A stretch of DNA of 7,851 nucleotides from Bacteroidota bacterium (GCA_018267355.1 JAFDYP010000499.1:1-7851), one strand, 5' to 3'; positions 1-5,485 are shown, counted from the stretch's first letter. The notes: generated from the letters alone by a model not told the origin. Made by a program: numbers and translations.

Positions 1-1680
1 AACATCCCCTCCTCATCTCCTCTATCCGTATTATGTAAATTTAGTAGCCTCTTTCGTTATAATAGCATTGATAAAGATGCCCATATAACTCTAGTTCGAG
101 TGTTGCTCCATAAACAGCCACCTATTTATATCGATAAAATTTTAAGAAACGTAAATAGGTTTTATGAAGAGCATAACAATCAAGTTGCCATATTTCATAA
201 AAAGTTTGTTCTTGATTTTATTCATCATCAAATTATAAACTTTAATAATTTAACTGTTGAGCCAGATCAAGACACGTTTGATCCAATCATTATCTTAAAG
301 GCCTTCCTAATATTCACGGAAACTATTGCTGGCTCACATCTAAATGATTACGAGACTAAGGGCAGTAACGAAACTGATGTTCAATTTTTCAGGAGAGCAT
401 TTTGGCCTAGCATCTTTGAACAATCAGAATTACAATATAGACCTGAAATGGTTTCATATTCATATGTTATCATCGGTGCAACGATATTGGAGGAATTGAG
501 AAGGGATGTTAGGTATAAAAAATATGTTGATCGCTTTCTAAGGAATTTCAATTTTAGCTCAAGGCAATACTTCACAACAATCATAAATTTATTAGTGCGT
601 AGTTTACCAGCTGACCTTAATAAGGCGACATATTTCAATACATCTCTTTTCAACGCTTATAATGCTCTCATTTATCCTACGGACTCTACACAAGAATTAT
701 TAAATTCTATCAGTTTAGATATTGATGAATACAGACATTACTTTAAAGATGGGGTTAAGAATTATAATGGGTTTAAATCACGGCCTGTTATAACATTTAA
801 TGATGGGCAAAATTACTTGGTAATTGATTGGAGCTTTCTGTTCAATAAATGTTCGGATGGCATGTTGTTTGATTTTTATCAGCATTCAGGAATCGCTGAG
901 GAGACTGAATTCAAAGACTTTCTACTTTTCAAAAAATTTAAAGCCGATGTGCTTGAAAAAATACTTTTAAGGAATATTTTTCGAAAACTATTTCCAACGA
1001 CGAAAGGCAAATTACTTTTTGCTGAGAATAAGAGTGCATCCACTGAGCCAGATGTCTACTACAGATGTGGTAAAAGGGTAGCTATCATAGAATTTAAAGA
1101 TGCTGCGATAGCTGGTGAAAAAATCTCATCTTATTCTTATGAAGAAATCATTAAAGCTATTGATGAAAAGTATAATTTACCTAACAAAGGAACAGGTCAA
1201 TTAGTGAATTTTTTAAAGTTCTATAACTCTTCGAAAGACTTTGAAGGTGATCCCACATATCGATTTAAACTAAGTCGAGATCTAATAGTTTATCCTATTA
1301 TTATTTATACTGATAAGTCTTTTAGCTGCGCTGGTGTGAATGACTATTTGGCAGATGCTTTCGAGGAAAAGTTACGTTCATCGCAATTGCAATCGAAGTT
1401 TCTAAGTGTAAAACGTCTCGTTTGCTTAGATTTTAATAAGCTGCTCACTAATTTTATAAGTTTATCTCAAAATTCGAGTTCTCTATTTGATCTGATCGAC
1501 ACATATAATGAGCGAATCAAAAAGCGGAAGGCCAGAAATCTGACTAGTGACATTTCGTTAATGAGAAAAGCTCAGATTAATATTGAAGACGAACTACTTG
1601 ATAAATTGTGCGATGAGGTAAATTCTACACCTAACTATATCGAGAAATTGCTACAGCAAATTGAGATTCAATTAACATAA
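1..1680 (+). CDS. Putative PD-(D/E)XK nuclease-like protein, 5' end outside window
   Basis: I do not recognise the family by name. The frame is open from base 1; the first usable start is GTG at 100 (526 aa), but the 33 upstream codons contain no stop and no ATG, so the true start probably lies left of the window. Numbering from GTG 100, residues 316-333 hold a PD-(D/E)XK-type core: P317-D318, then a hydrophobic strand VAIIEFKD with E331 and K333. Q367 in the following helix (GQLVNFLKF) could be the extra conserved polar residue of that superfamily. The N-terminal ~300 residues are mostly helical and rich in aromatics and Asn, with a DWSFLF segment near 243. I see no signal peptide or membrane segments. 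The gene is much more AT-rich than the genes after it and uses TTA, AGA and AAT heavily, suggesting recent transfer. Role inferred: an accessory or defence-type DNA/RNA-cleaving enzyme. Nuclease fold moderately likely; function unknown. Confidence 0.75.
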   Translation, partial: NIPSSSPLSVLCKFSSLFRYNSIDKDAHITLVRVLLHKQPPIYIDKILRNVNRFYEEHNNQVAIFHKKFVLDFIHHQIINFNNLTVEPDQDTFDPIIILKAFLIFTETIAGSHLNDYETKGSNETDVQFFRRAFWPSIFEQSELQYRPEMVSYSYVIIGATILEELRRDVRYKKYVDRFLRNFNFSSRQYFTTIINLLVRSLPADLNKATYFNTSLFNAYNALIYPTDSTQELLNSISLDIDEYRHYFKDGVKNYNGFKSRPVITFNDGQNYLVIDWSFLFNKCSDGMLFDFYQHSGIAEETEFKDFLLFKKFKADVLEKILLRNIFRKLFPTTKGKLLFAENKSASTEPDVYYRCGKRVAIIEFKDAAIAGEKISSYSYEEIIKAIDEKYNLPNKGTGQLVNFLKFYNSSKDFEGDPTYRFKLSRDLIVYPIIIYTDKSFSCAGVNDYLADAFEEKLRSSQLQSKFLSVKRLVCLDFNKLLTNFISLSQNSSSLFDLIDTYNERIKKRKARNLTSDISLMRKAQINIEDELLDKLCDEVNSTPNYIEKLLQQIEIQLT

Positions 1681-1689
1681 ATTATTCTC

Positions 1690-1720
1690 TTTATTTCTCC
1701 TTTCTAAACCCACATCTTTG
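1690..1720 (+). promoter_or_regulatory. Candidate Bacteroidota-type promoter for the thioesterase gene
   Basis: TTTA at 1690-1693 is followed after 19 bases by CATCTTTG at 1713-1720. The Bacteroidota consensus is TTTG, about 19 bases, then TAnnTTTG; each element here has one mismatch. Transcription would begin around 1725-1728, leaving a leader of under 20 bases before the ATG at 1741. This is the only stretch in the 60-base gap resembling a promoter, and it would uncouple the thioesterase from the AT-rich gene upstream. Short degenerate motifs like this also occur by chance. Confidence 0.35.
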
Positions 1721-1740
1721 CCCCCAAAGCACAAACAGCA

Positions 1741-2142
1741 ATGAAGCAGATCTTCTCCCCCGGCAGCGAGATGAGCTATGAGAAAGTCATAACGCGGGAT
1801 GACATCGCGGCCTTTGAGTCGGGTGTGGTACATGAGGTGTATGCCACCTTTGCCATCGCGCGGGATGCCGAGTGGGCGGGCAGGCTCTTTGTGCTGGAGA
1901 TGATAGAGCCGGACGAGGAGGGCATCGGCACCTTCGTGCAGGTAGACCACCATGCGCCGGCCCTGGTAGGCGAGACCGTGGTCTACGAGGCCGTGATAGA
2001 CGAGCTGCATAAGAATGTAGTAGGCTGCACCTTTGCCGCCTATGTAGGCAAGCGCCTCATAGCCAGCGGCCGCACCGGCCAGAAGATCCTCAAGAAAGAC
2101 AAGCTAAAAGCCCTGATGCGGAACCTCAGCGAGGGTATCTAA
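1741..2142 (+). CDS. FlK-like hotdog-fold thioesterase family protein
   Basis: A 133 aa single-domain protein that probably hydrolyses an acyl-CoA thioester in the cytoplasm; the natural substrate cannot be read from the sequence. It resembles the fluoroacetyl-CoA thioesterase FlK in length (about 139 aa) and layout. From memory of FlK, its catalytic Thr42, Glu50 and His76 line up with T36 (in VYAT), E44 (in AEWA) and H70 (in VDHHAPA), with the same spacings of 8 and 26. The GIGTFVQVDH strand and the later ASGRTGQKIL segment also fit the FlK/YbgC-type hotdog core. ATG 1741 gives the full N-terminal strand; the next ATG (1771) would trim it. The gene is GC-rich like the housekeeping genes downstream and unlike its AT-rich neighbour. 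It most likely clears unwanted small acyl-CoAs. Family confident; FlK-type catalysis inferred; fluoroacetate itself is an unlikely substrate without other evidence. Confidence 0.82.
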   Translation: MKQIFSPGSEMSYEKVITRDDIAAFESGVVHEVYATFAIARDAEWAGRLFVLEMIEPDEEGIGTFVQVDHHAPALVGETVVYEAVIDELHKNVVGCTFAAYVGKRLIASGRTGQKILKKDKLKALMRNLSEGI

Positions 2143-2160
2143 TTACCCCCATCTCTTCCA

Positions 2161-2281
2161 TTGTCATGCTGTCATTTGCGAAGCTTATAAAGGCATCTTG
2201 TATTGTTGCTGTTGGCTATGTGAACGGGATTTCTAAATACAAGATGTCTCTGGCAAGCTGCGCAAGCCGGCGACATGACAA
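2161..2281. repeat. ~120-bp foldback (palindromic) intergenic element
   Basis: Three nested inverted-repeat blocks share one centre. The outer arms TTGTCATG (2161-2168) and CATGACAA (2274-2281) match perfectly. The middle arms 2176-2186 and 2255-2265 match at 10 of 11 positions. The inner arms 2191-2204 and 2236-2249 match at 13 of 14 with one G-U pair. The loop is 31 bases (2205-2235). It starts 18 bases after the thioesterase stop. The stretch has no convincing ORF, and the layered decay is typical of a mobile palindromic unit or MITE-like relic. No target-site duplication could be identified. Confidence 0.7.
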
Positions 2282-2308
2282 ATACAACGCAGACTCAACC
2301 GTTTGATT

Positions 2309-2331
2309 AATCGACTGAATTTCAGTCGATT
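2309..2331. repeat. Perfect 11-bp inverted repeat (hairpin or operator-like palindrome)
   Basis: Arms AATCGACTGAA (2309-2319) and TTCAGTCGATT (2321-2331) are exact reverse complements around a single T. As RNA this makes a stem with a small AATTT-type loop; as DNA it is a symmetric 23-base site. No T-run follows on either strand, so it is not a simple intrinsic terminator. It directly abuts the dispersed hairpin repeat starting at 2332 and lies about 105 bases before the sigma-factor ATG. It could be the end of a repeat element or a protein-binding site. Confidence 0.6.
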
Positions 2332-2384
2332 GGTTCTTCCCTCTCCCTCGGAGAGGGAAGATGCCGAAGGCAGATGGGTGAGGT
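2332..2384 (+). repeat. Dispersed 53-bp hairpin repeat, copy A
   Basis: Compared with copy B at 3477-3529, 49 of 53 positions are identical in the same orientation. The core is a perfect 11-bp stem, CTTCCCTCTCC (2336-2346) and GGAGAGGGAAG (2350-2360), with a 3-base loop, followed by the tail AGATGCCGAAGGCAGATGGG and GTGAGGT. Three of the four differences lie in or beside the loop, which fits a structure-constrained repeat of the REP type. It sits in the spacer before the sigma-factor gene. Confidence 0.82.
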
Positions 2385-2435
2385 CTGTAACCTTCCCCGC
2401 GCCTTTGCCGTAAAAAAGGGAAAACACGGCCCCCG

Positions 2436-3302
2436 ATGAAGCAACTTAGACTAACCAATAACGTCGCCCAGAAGGATAGCGAATCAGTAGACCGCTACCT
2501 CATGGAGATATCTAAAAAGGAACTCCTCACTGCGGATGAAGAGGCTGCCCTGGCCCGCCAGATCCGCGAGGGTGATATGGATGCACTGGACAAGCTGGTG
2601 CAGGCCAATCTCCGCTTTGTAGTATCCGTAGCCAAGCAATATCAAGGACAAGGACTCAGCCTGAATGACCTGATCAATGAGGGCAATCTCGGCCTGATCC
2701 GCGCTGCACAAAAGTTTGACGAGACCAAGGGGTTCAAGTTCATATCCTACGGTGTGTGGTGGATACGCCAGGCTATGGCGCAGGCCATCATAGAGCAGTC
2801 TAAGATCATCCGCATCCCTACGGGTAAGGCGCAGCATTTCTCCAAGATCAACCGTGCCTTTCAGATGCTGGAGCAGGAGTACCAGCAGGACCCCTCTATA
2901 GAGGAGGTGATGAAGAAGACCGGCCTCACTGAAGAAGATATCAATGACTACCTCAAGAATATCGTCTCTACCGTCTCTACCGATATGGGCTTTGGCGAGG
3001 ATGGCGACCTGTCGTTTGGCGATACGCTGCACGATGATAGCCACCTGACACCAGAGGATGAGATGATGCGCCACTCTGTAGAGAGCATGCTGAAGAATAT
3101 GCTGGCCACACTGGACCAGCGTGAGCAGCACATCATCAAGCTGTACTTCGGCCTGGATGGAAATGATACGCATACCCTCGAGGAGATAGGCGAGAAGCTC
3201 AGCCTGACCCGTGAGCGCGTACGCCAGATCAAAGAGCGGTGCCTGGAGCGCCTCAAGAAGAAAAGCAACGTGTCACTACTGGATGGCTATCCGCTGAAAT
3301 AG
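2436..3302 (+). CDS. rpoD: RpoD-type RNA polymerase sigma-70 factor
   Basis: A 288 aa sigma factor that directs core RNA polymerase to promoters. Region 1.2 lies near residues 15-48 (VDRYLMEISKKELLTADEE); regions 2.1-2.2 near 55-95 (NLRFVVSVAKQYQGQGLS, then DLINEGNLGLI); regions 2.3-2.4 near 96-120 (GFKFISYGVWWIRQAMAQAI); region 3 near 122-205; region 4 near 215-275, with helix-turn-helix TLEEIGEKLSLTRERVRQIK. The absence of a long region 1.1 and the length match Bacteroidota RpoD proteins (about 287 aa). Compared with my memory of the Bacteroidota housekeeping sigma, region 2.4 (QAMAQAIIEQSKIIRIPTG versus QSILQALAEQSRIVRLPLN), region 3 and the C-terminus (ERCLERLKKKSNVSLLDGY) are clearly divergent. 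It may therefore be a second, group-2-like RpoD paralogue; the symbol is given for the family. The gene stands alone between repeat-filled spacers and ends in its own terminator. Confidence 0.93.
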   Translation: MKQLRLTNNVAQKDSESVDRYLMEISKKELLTADEEAALARQIREGDMDALDKLVQANLRFVVSVAKQYQGQGLSLNDLINEGNLGLIRAAQKFDETKGFKFISYGVWWIRQAMAQAIIEQSKIIRIPTGKAQHFSKINRAFQMLEQEYQQDPSIEEVMKKTGLTEEDINDYLKNIVSTVSTDMGFGEDGDLSFGDTLHDDSHLTPEDEMMRHSVESMLKNMLATLDQREQHIIKLYFGLDGNDTHTLEEIGEKLSLTRERVRQIKERCLERLKKKSNVSLLDGYPLK

Positions 3303-3330
3303 GGACGAAGGACGGGGGCCGGGTGACGGG
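3303..3330 (+). repeat. Heptad tract 1 (GGACGGG-like, 4 units)
   Basis: Immediately after the sigma-factor stop codon (TAG, 3300-3302) come four 7-base units: GGACGAA, GGACGGG, GGCCGGG, TGACGGG. They agree with a GGACGGG consensus at 24 of 28 positions. A comparable GGAC-based tract follows the ureohydrolase-like gene at 6659, and a GTCTAAN tract lies just beyond the tsaE stop at 4009. It would be transcribed as the start of the sigma mRNA 3' untranslated region. Function unknown. Confidence 0.6.
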
Positions 3331-3388
3331 GAGCAATACAACAAAGCTCCAGCCACGCACACTGTCAAATCATAAAACACACTAGATT

Positions 3389-3420
3389 AGCTCCTGTATT
3401 TGCAGGAGCTTTCTTTATTT
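3389..3420 (+). terminator. Intrinsic terminator of the sigma-factor gene
   Basis: Perfect 8-bp stem AGCTCCTG (3389-3396) and CAGGAGCT (3403-3410), with a 6-base loop TATTTG, followed directly by the U-rich tail TTCTTTATTT. It lies about 86 bases past the sigma-factor stop and separates that transcription unit from tsaE. The reverse strand has no comparable T-run, so it is directional. Confidence 0.8.
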
Positions 3421-3476
3421 ATAACAAACAACGAGACCTGCCTAATGGTGTTTTGAAATGCTCCTTCAAGACACAA

Positions 3477-3529
3477 GGTTCTTCCCTCTCATTGGGAGAG
3501 GGAAGATGCCAAAGGCAGATGGGTGAGGT
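3477..3529 (+). repeat. Dispersed 53-bp hairpin repeat, copy B, abutting tsaE
   Basis: Same unit and orientation as copy A at 2332-2384 (49 of 53 identical). The stem is CTTCCCTCTC (3481-3490) with GAGAGGGAAG (3496-3505); the loop ATTGG differs from copy A. The unit ends two bases before the tsaE ATG at 3532, so the tsaE 5' leader is largely made of this repeat. It contains GTG 3523, an in-frame alternative start that is simply part of the repeat tail (GGGTGAGGT also occurs in non-coding copy A). Confidence 0.82.
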
Positions 3530-3531
3530 GT

Positions 3532-3987
3532 ATGCAGCTTTCTTTTTCATATAAGGTCGATGATATCAATGCCGCCGCTGAGTGGGTCAGACTACAGGCC
3601 GGCAATATCCGCGTGTGGCTATTCATAGGCGAGATGGGTGCAGGCAAGACGACCCTGATCAAGGCCATCTGCCAGCAGCTGGGCACTACAGACGACCTCT
3701 CCAGCCCGACTTATGCACTGGTCAATCAATACGATATACCCGGCAGCAGCACCCGCATCTACCACCTGGACCTCTACCGCCTGCGCAGTACAGAGGAGGC
3801 GCTGGATATAGGTATAGAGGACTATCTGCTGGGCGGGGACTATTGCCTCATAGAGTGGCCACAGCTCATAGAACCGCTCCTGCGCGAGGGTGAGTATATC
3901 ACTATCCACATATCTTCCCTATCGGAATATGAAAGGAAAATCAGTATCTTTAAGGGAAGACCAGAAGACATTAGACAAAGGCAATAG
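3532..3987 (+). CDS. tsaE: tRNA threonylcarbamoyladenosine biosynthesis ATPase TsaE (YjeE)
   Basis: A 151 aa cytoplasmic P-loop ATPase that works with TsaB and TsaD in making t6A at position 37 of ANN-decoding tRNAs. From the ATG at 3532, the Walker A motif is GEMGAGKTT (33-41), the family switch motif SSPTYALVNQY spans 57-67, HLDLYRL is at 78-84, and the conserved LIEWPQLI is at 106-113. The length is typical. An in-frame GTG at 3523 would add three residues (MRC), but it lies in the dispersed repeat, so ATG 3532 is preferred. The stop codon (3985-3987) and last codons lie in the ascending half of a hairpin extending to 4026. The C-terminal residues from about 141 (KGRPEDIRQRQ) may be repeat-derived. 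The alanine dehydrogenase-like gene begins 57 bases downstream on the same strand, so the two may be co-transcribed. Confidence 0.95.
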   Translation: MQLSFSYKVDDINAAAEWVRLQAGNIRVWLFIGEMGAGKTTLIKAICQQLGTTDDLSSPTYALVNQYDIPGSSTRIYHLDLYRLRSTEEALDIGIEDYLLGGDYCLIEWPQLIEPLLREGEYITIHISSLSEYERKISIFKGRPEDIRQRQ

Positions 3988-4026
3988 ACCACTCAGGTTG
4001 TTGCCTTTGTCTATCGTCTAATGTCT
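3966..4026 (+). repeat. Long hairpin overlapping the tsaE 3' end and stop codon
   Basis: The arms AGACATTAGAC (3966-3976) and GTCTAATGTCT (4016-4026) are perfect 11-bp complements. The stem continues inward with AAAGGCAA (3977-3984) against TTGCCTTT (4001-4008), a 7-base bulge (4009-4015) on the descending side, and a 16-base loop (3985-4000). The tsaE stop codon is at the start of the loop. No U-run follows (AAAATCTAAC), so it is not a standard terminator. It could stabilise the tsaE transcript end or reduce read-through into the next gene. The descending arm is part of the heptad array 4009-4043. Confidence 0.7.
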
Positions 4027-4043
4027 AAAATCTAACGTCTCGT
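4009..4043 (+). repeat. Heptad tract 2 (GTCTAAN, 5 units)
   Basis: Five consecutive 7-base units: GTCTATC, GTCTAAT, GTCTAAA, ATCTAAC, GTCTCGT. Opposite-orientation units GACATTA and GACAAAG lie at 3967-3980 inside the tsaE coding end and form the hairpin with them. The tract ends one base before the downstream ATG (4045), filling the leader of the next gene and leaving little room for a conventional ribosome-binding site. Confidence 0.6.
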
Positions 4044-4044
4044 A

Positions 4045-5265
4045 ATGACAAGCAGCAACAAATTTGAAGGGATAGTCAGCAAACTGGGCCTCGAGCCTAT
4101 GGAGTCTCCGGTGATGGTAGAGAGCAAGACCAGCAAGCTCTATATCGGTATGCCCAAGGAATGGAGCTTTCAGGAGCACCGTATAGGCCTCACGCCAGAG
4201 GCGGTGCGCACCCTCGTAGCCAATGGCCACCGCGTGATCATAGAGAGCAATGCCGGCCTTGAGTCGCACTTTCTGGATACGGACTACTCAGAGGCCGGTG
4301 CAGAGATCACGAGCAGCCGAGAGGAAGTCTTCAAAGCGGATGTGATCATCAAGATAGCCCCGCCACAGCTGGACGAGATCACCCTCATGCAGATGAACCA
4401 GACCCTCATCTCGCCTATCCATCTCCCTACCATGAAGCGCGAGTATCTGACCCGCCTGATCGATAAAAAAGTGACTGCCCTCGCATTTGAGTACACTAAG
4501 GACGAAGCGGGGTTCTTCCCGTTCGTTCGCTCCATGAGCGAGATAGCAGGCAACTCGTCCATCCTCATAGCTGCAGAGTACCTGAGCAATGCACACGATG
4601 GTACGGGTATCCTGCTGGGTGGCGTATCCGGTGTGCCACCCGCCAAGGTGGTCATCCTCGGTGCCGGAGCTGTAGGCACCTCTGCTGCACGCGCTGCTAT
4701 CGGCCTCGGTGCGGTGGTCTCCGTCTTTGATAACAATGTCTACAAACTACAGCGCCTGCAGGAGCGCATAGGGCAGCGCGTCTTCACCTCTATCATTTCG
4801 CCTGAGACCCTGTATCAGGAGCTGCGCCACGCTGACGTGGCTATCGGCGCCATCCACTCCAAGAAGGGCCGCTCTCAGGTGATCGTCACTGAGGATATGG
4901 TCTCTCAGATGAAGTCCGGCTCTATGATCGTAGACGTGAGCATAGACCAGGGGGGCTGCTTTGAGACGAGCCATGTGACATCGCACTCACATCCTACATT
5001 CAAGAACTATGGTGTGACGCACTACTGTGTGCCCAATATAGCCTCCCGTGTATCACGTACTGCCTCCTACGCCATCTCCAATATCCTCATGCCTATTCTC
5101 CTGCACTGCGGTGACCTGGGTGGTATCAAGGGGCTGATCTTTGAAGATGGAGGCATCCGCAATGGTATCTATATCTACAACGGCAACCTGACCAACGAGC
5201 ACCTGTCCAAGCTCTTTAACATCAAGAACACTAATTTGGAGTTGCTCTTCGCGGCTAACTTTTAA
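4045..5265 (+). CDS. ald: Alanine dehydrogenase-family protein
   Basis: A 406 aa cytoplasmic protein predicted to interconvert L-alanine and pyruvate plus ammonia with NAD, or a close relative of that enzyme. The N-terminal catalytic domain starts near residue 32 (LYIGMPKEW), after an extension of about 30 residues. The Rossmann domain has VVILGAGAVG (202-211) with acidic D229 (VFDNN) for the NAD ribose, and the signature VSIDQGGCFETS spans 298-309. Against M. tuberculosis Ald recalled from memory, R15 aligns with R46, H96 with H126 and D270 with D301. The catalytic lysine K75 (KVKEP) aligns with A105 in KIAPP, which lacks that lysine. As I recall, other Bacteroidota 'alanine dehydrogenases' share the APP form, so the loss may be lineage-wide and the exact substrate is open. 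The start is 57 bases after tsaE with the spacer taken by the hairpin and heptads. Confidence 0.88.
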   Translation: MTSSNKFEGIVSKLGLEPMESPVMVESKTSKLYIGMPKEWSFQEHRIGLTPEAVRTLVANGHRVIIESNAGLESHFLDTDYSEAGAEITSSREEVFKADVIIKIAPPQLDEITLMQMNQTLISPIHLPTMKREYLTRLIDKKVTALAFEYTKDEAGFFPFVRSMSEIAGNSSILIAAEYLSNAHDGTGILLGGVSGVPPAKVVILGAGAVGTSAARAAIGLGAVVSVFDNNVYKLQRLQERIGQRVFTSIISPETLYQELRHADVAIGAIHSKKGRSQVIVTEDMVSQMKSGSMIVDVSIDQGGCFETSHVTSHSHPTFKNYGVTHYCVPNIASRVSRTASYAISNILMPILLHCGDLGGIKGLIFEDGGIRNGIYIYNGNLTNEHLSKLFNIKNTNLELLFAANF

Positions 5266-5268
5266 GTG

Positions 5269-5380
5269 CTACTGCACAGAGGGCGCGGAGTTAAACACAG
5301 AGCGAATGCAATGATTTTTGACATCGGGTTAAAGCTGTTATGTTTTAACCTCTGTGATTCCTTTGTGCTCTTCGTGTAGT
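5269..5380. repeat. Degenerate inverted repeat with CACAGAG-type microrepeats
   Basis: The spacer after the alanine dehydrogenase-like gene has two inverted copies of one motif: CACAGAG, GGAGTTAAACAC on the left (5275-5302) and GTTTTAACCTCTGTG on the right (5342-5356), followed by 9-base-period units TCTGTGATT, CCTTTGTGC, TCTTCGTGT (5351-5377). The right arm can instead pair locally: GGTTAAA (5327-5333) with TTTAACC (5344-5350), a perfect 7-bp stem. The two pairings exclude each other. No T-run follows either, so I do not call a terminator. It is probably a decayed dispersed repeat; a switch-like role is only possible in principle. Confidence 0.5.
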
Positions 5381-5408
5381 AAAAACAACCTGCCCCCTAT
5401 CTAGTACA

Positions 5409-5426
5409 CCCCTATGTGTATAGGGG
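5409..5426. repeat. Short perfect hairpin upstream of the ureohydrolase-like gene
   Basis: CCCCTAT (5409-5415) and ATAGGGG (5420-5426) form a 7-bp stem with loop GTGT, 59 bases before the ATG at 5486. It is followed by AAAA, not T, so it does not terminate transcription. A second CCCCCTAT at 5393-5400 could compete for the same right arm. It is a possible operator or leader hairpin; no regulator is suggested by the sequence. Confidence 0.5.
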
Positions 5427-5485
5427 AAAAGCCCTGCTGCCAGAGCGATAGATTAGCCTTACTTTCAGCAGCATAAACTGTACGG

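Noticed and set aside
1..1680. Full restriction-modification or toxin-antitoxin system at the left edge
   Set aside because: Only one gene is visible; no methyltransferase, antitoxin or other partner is in the window, so a system cannot be claimed.
2161..2384. CRISPR-like array made of repeats in the spacer before the sigma gene
   Set aside because: The repeats are palindromes of different sequence with no regularly spaced identical units, and no cas gene is present.
2216..2458. Minus-strand 80-codon open frame over the spacer before the sigma gene
   Set aside because: It runs through the foldback element, the palindrome and the dispersed repeat, so the open frame reflects repeat sequence rather than a gene.
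2484..3173. Long minus-strand open frame of 229 codons inside the sigma-factor gene
   Set aside because: It is antisense to a clearly conserved sigma-70 coding sequence and its translation shows no recognisable domain; it follows from codon use in the real gene.
3582..3893. Plus-strand 103-codon open frame overlapping tsaE in another frame
   Set aside because: The TsaE frame carries the Walker A and family motifs; the overlapping frame gives a low-complexity Pro/Arg/Gly-rich product typical of frame shadows.
5409..5426. Intrinsic terminator for the alanine dehydrogenase-like gene
   Set aside because: The stem is perfect but is followed by AAAA on the + strand and lacks a T-run on the minus strand.
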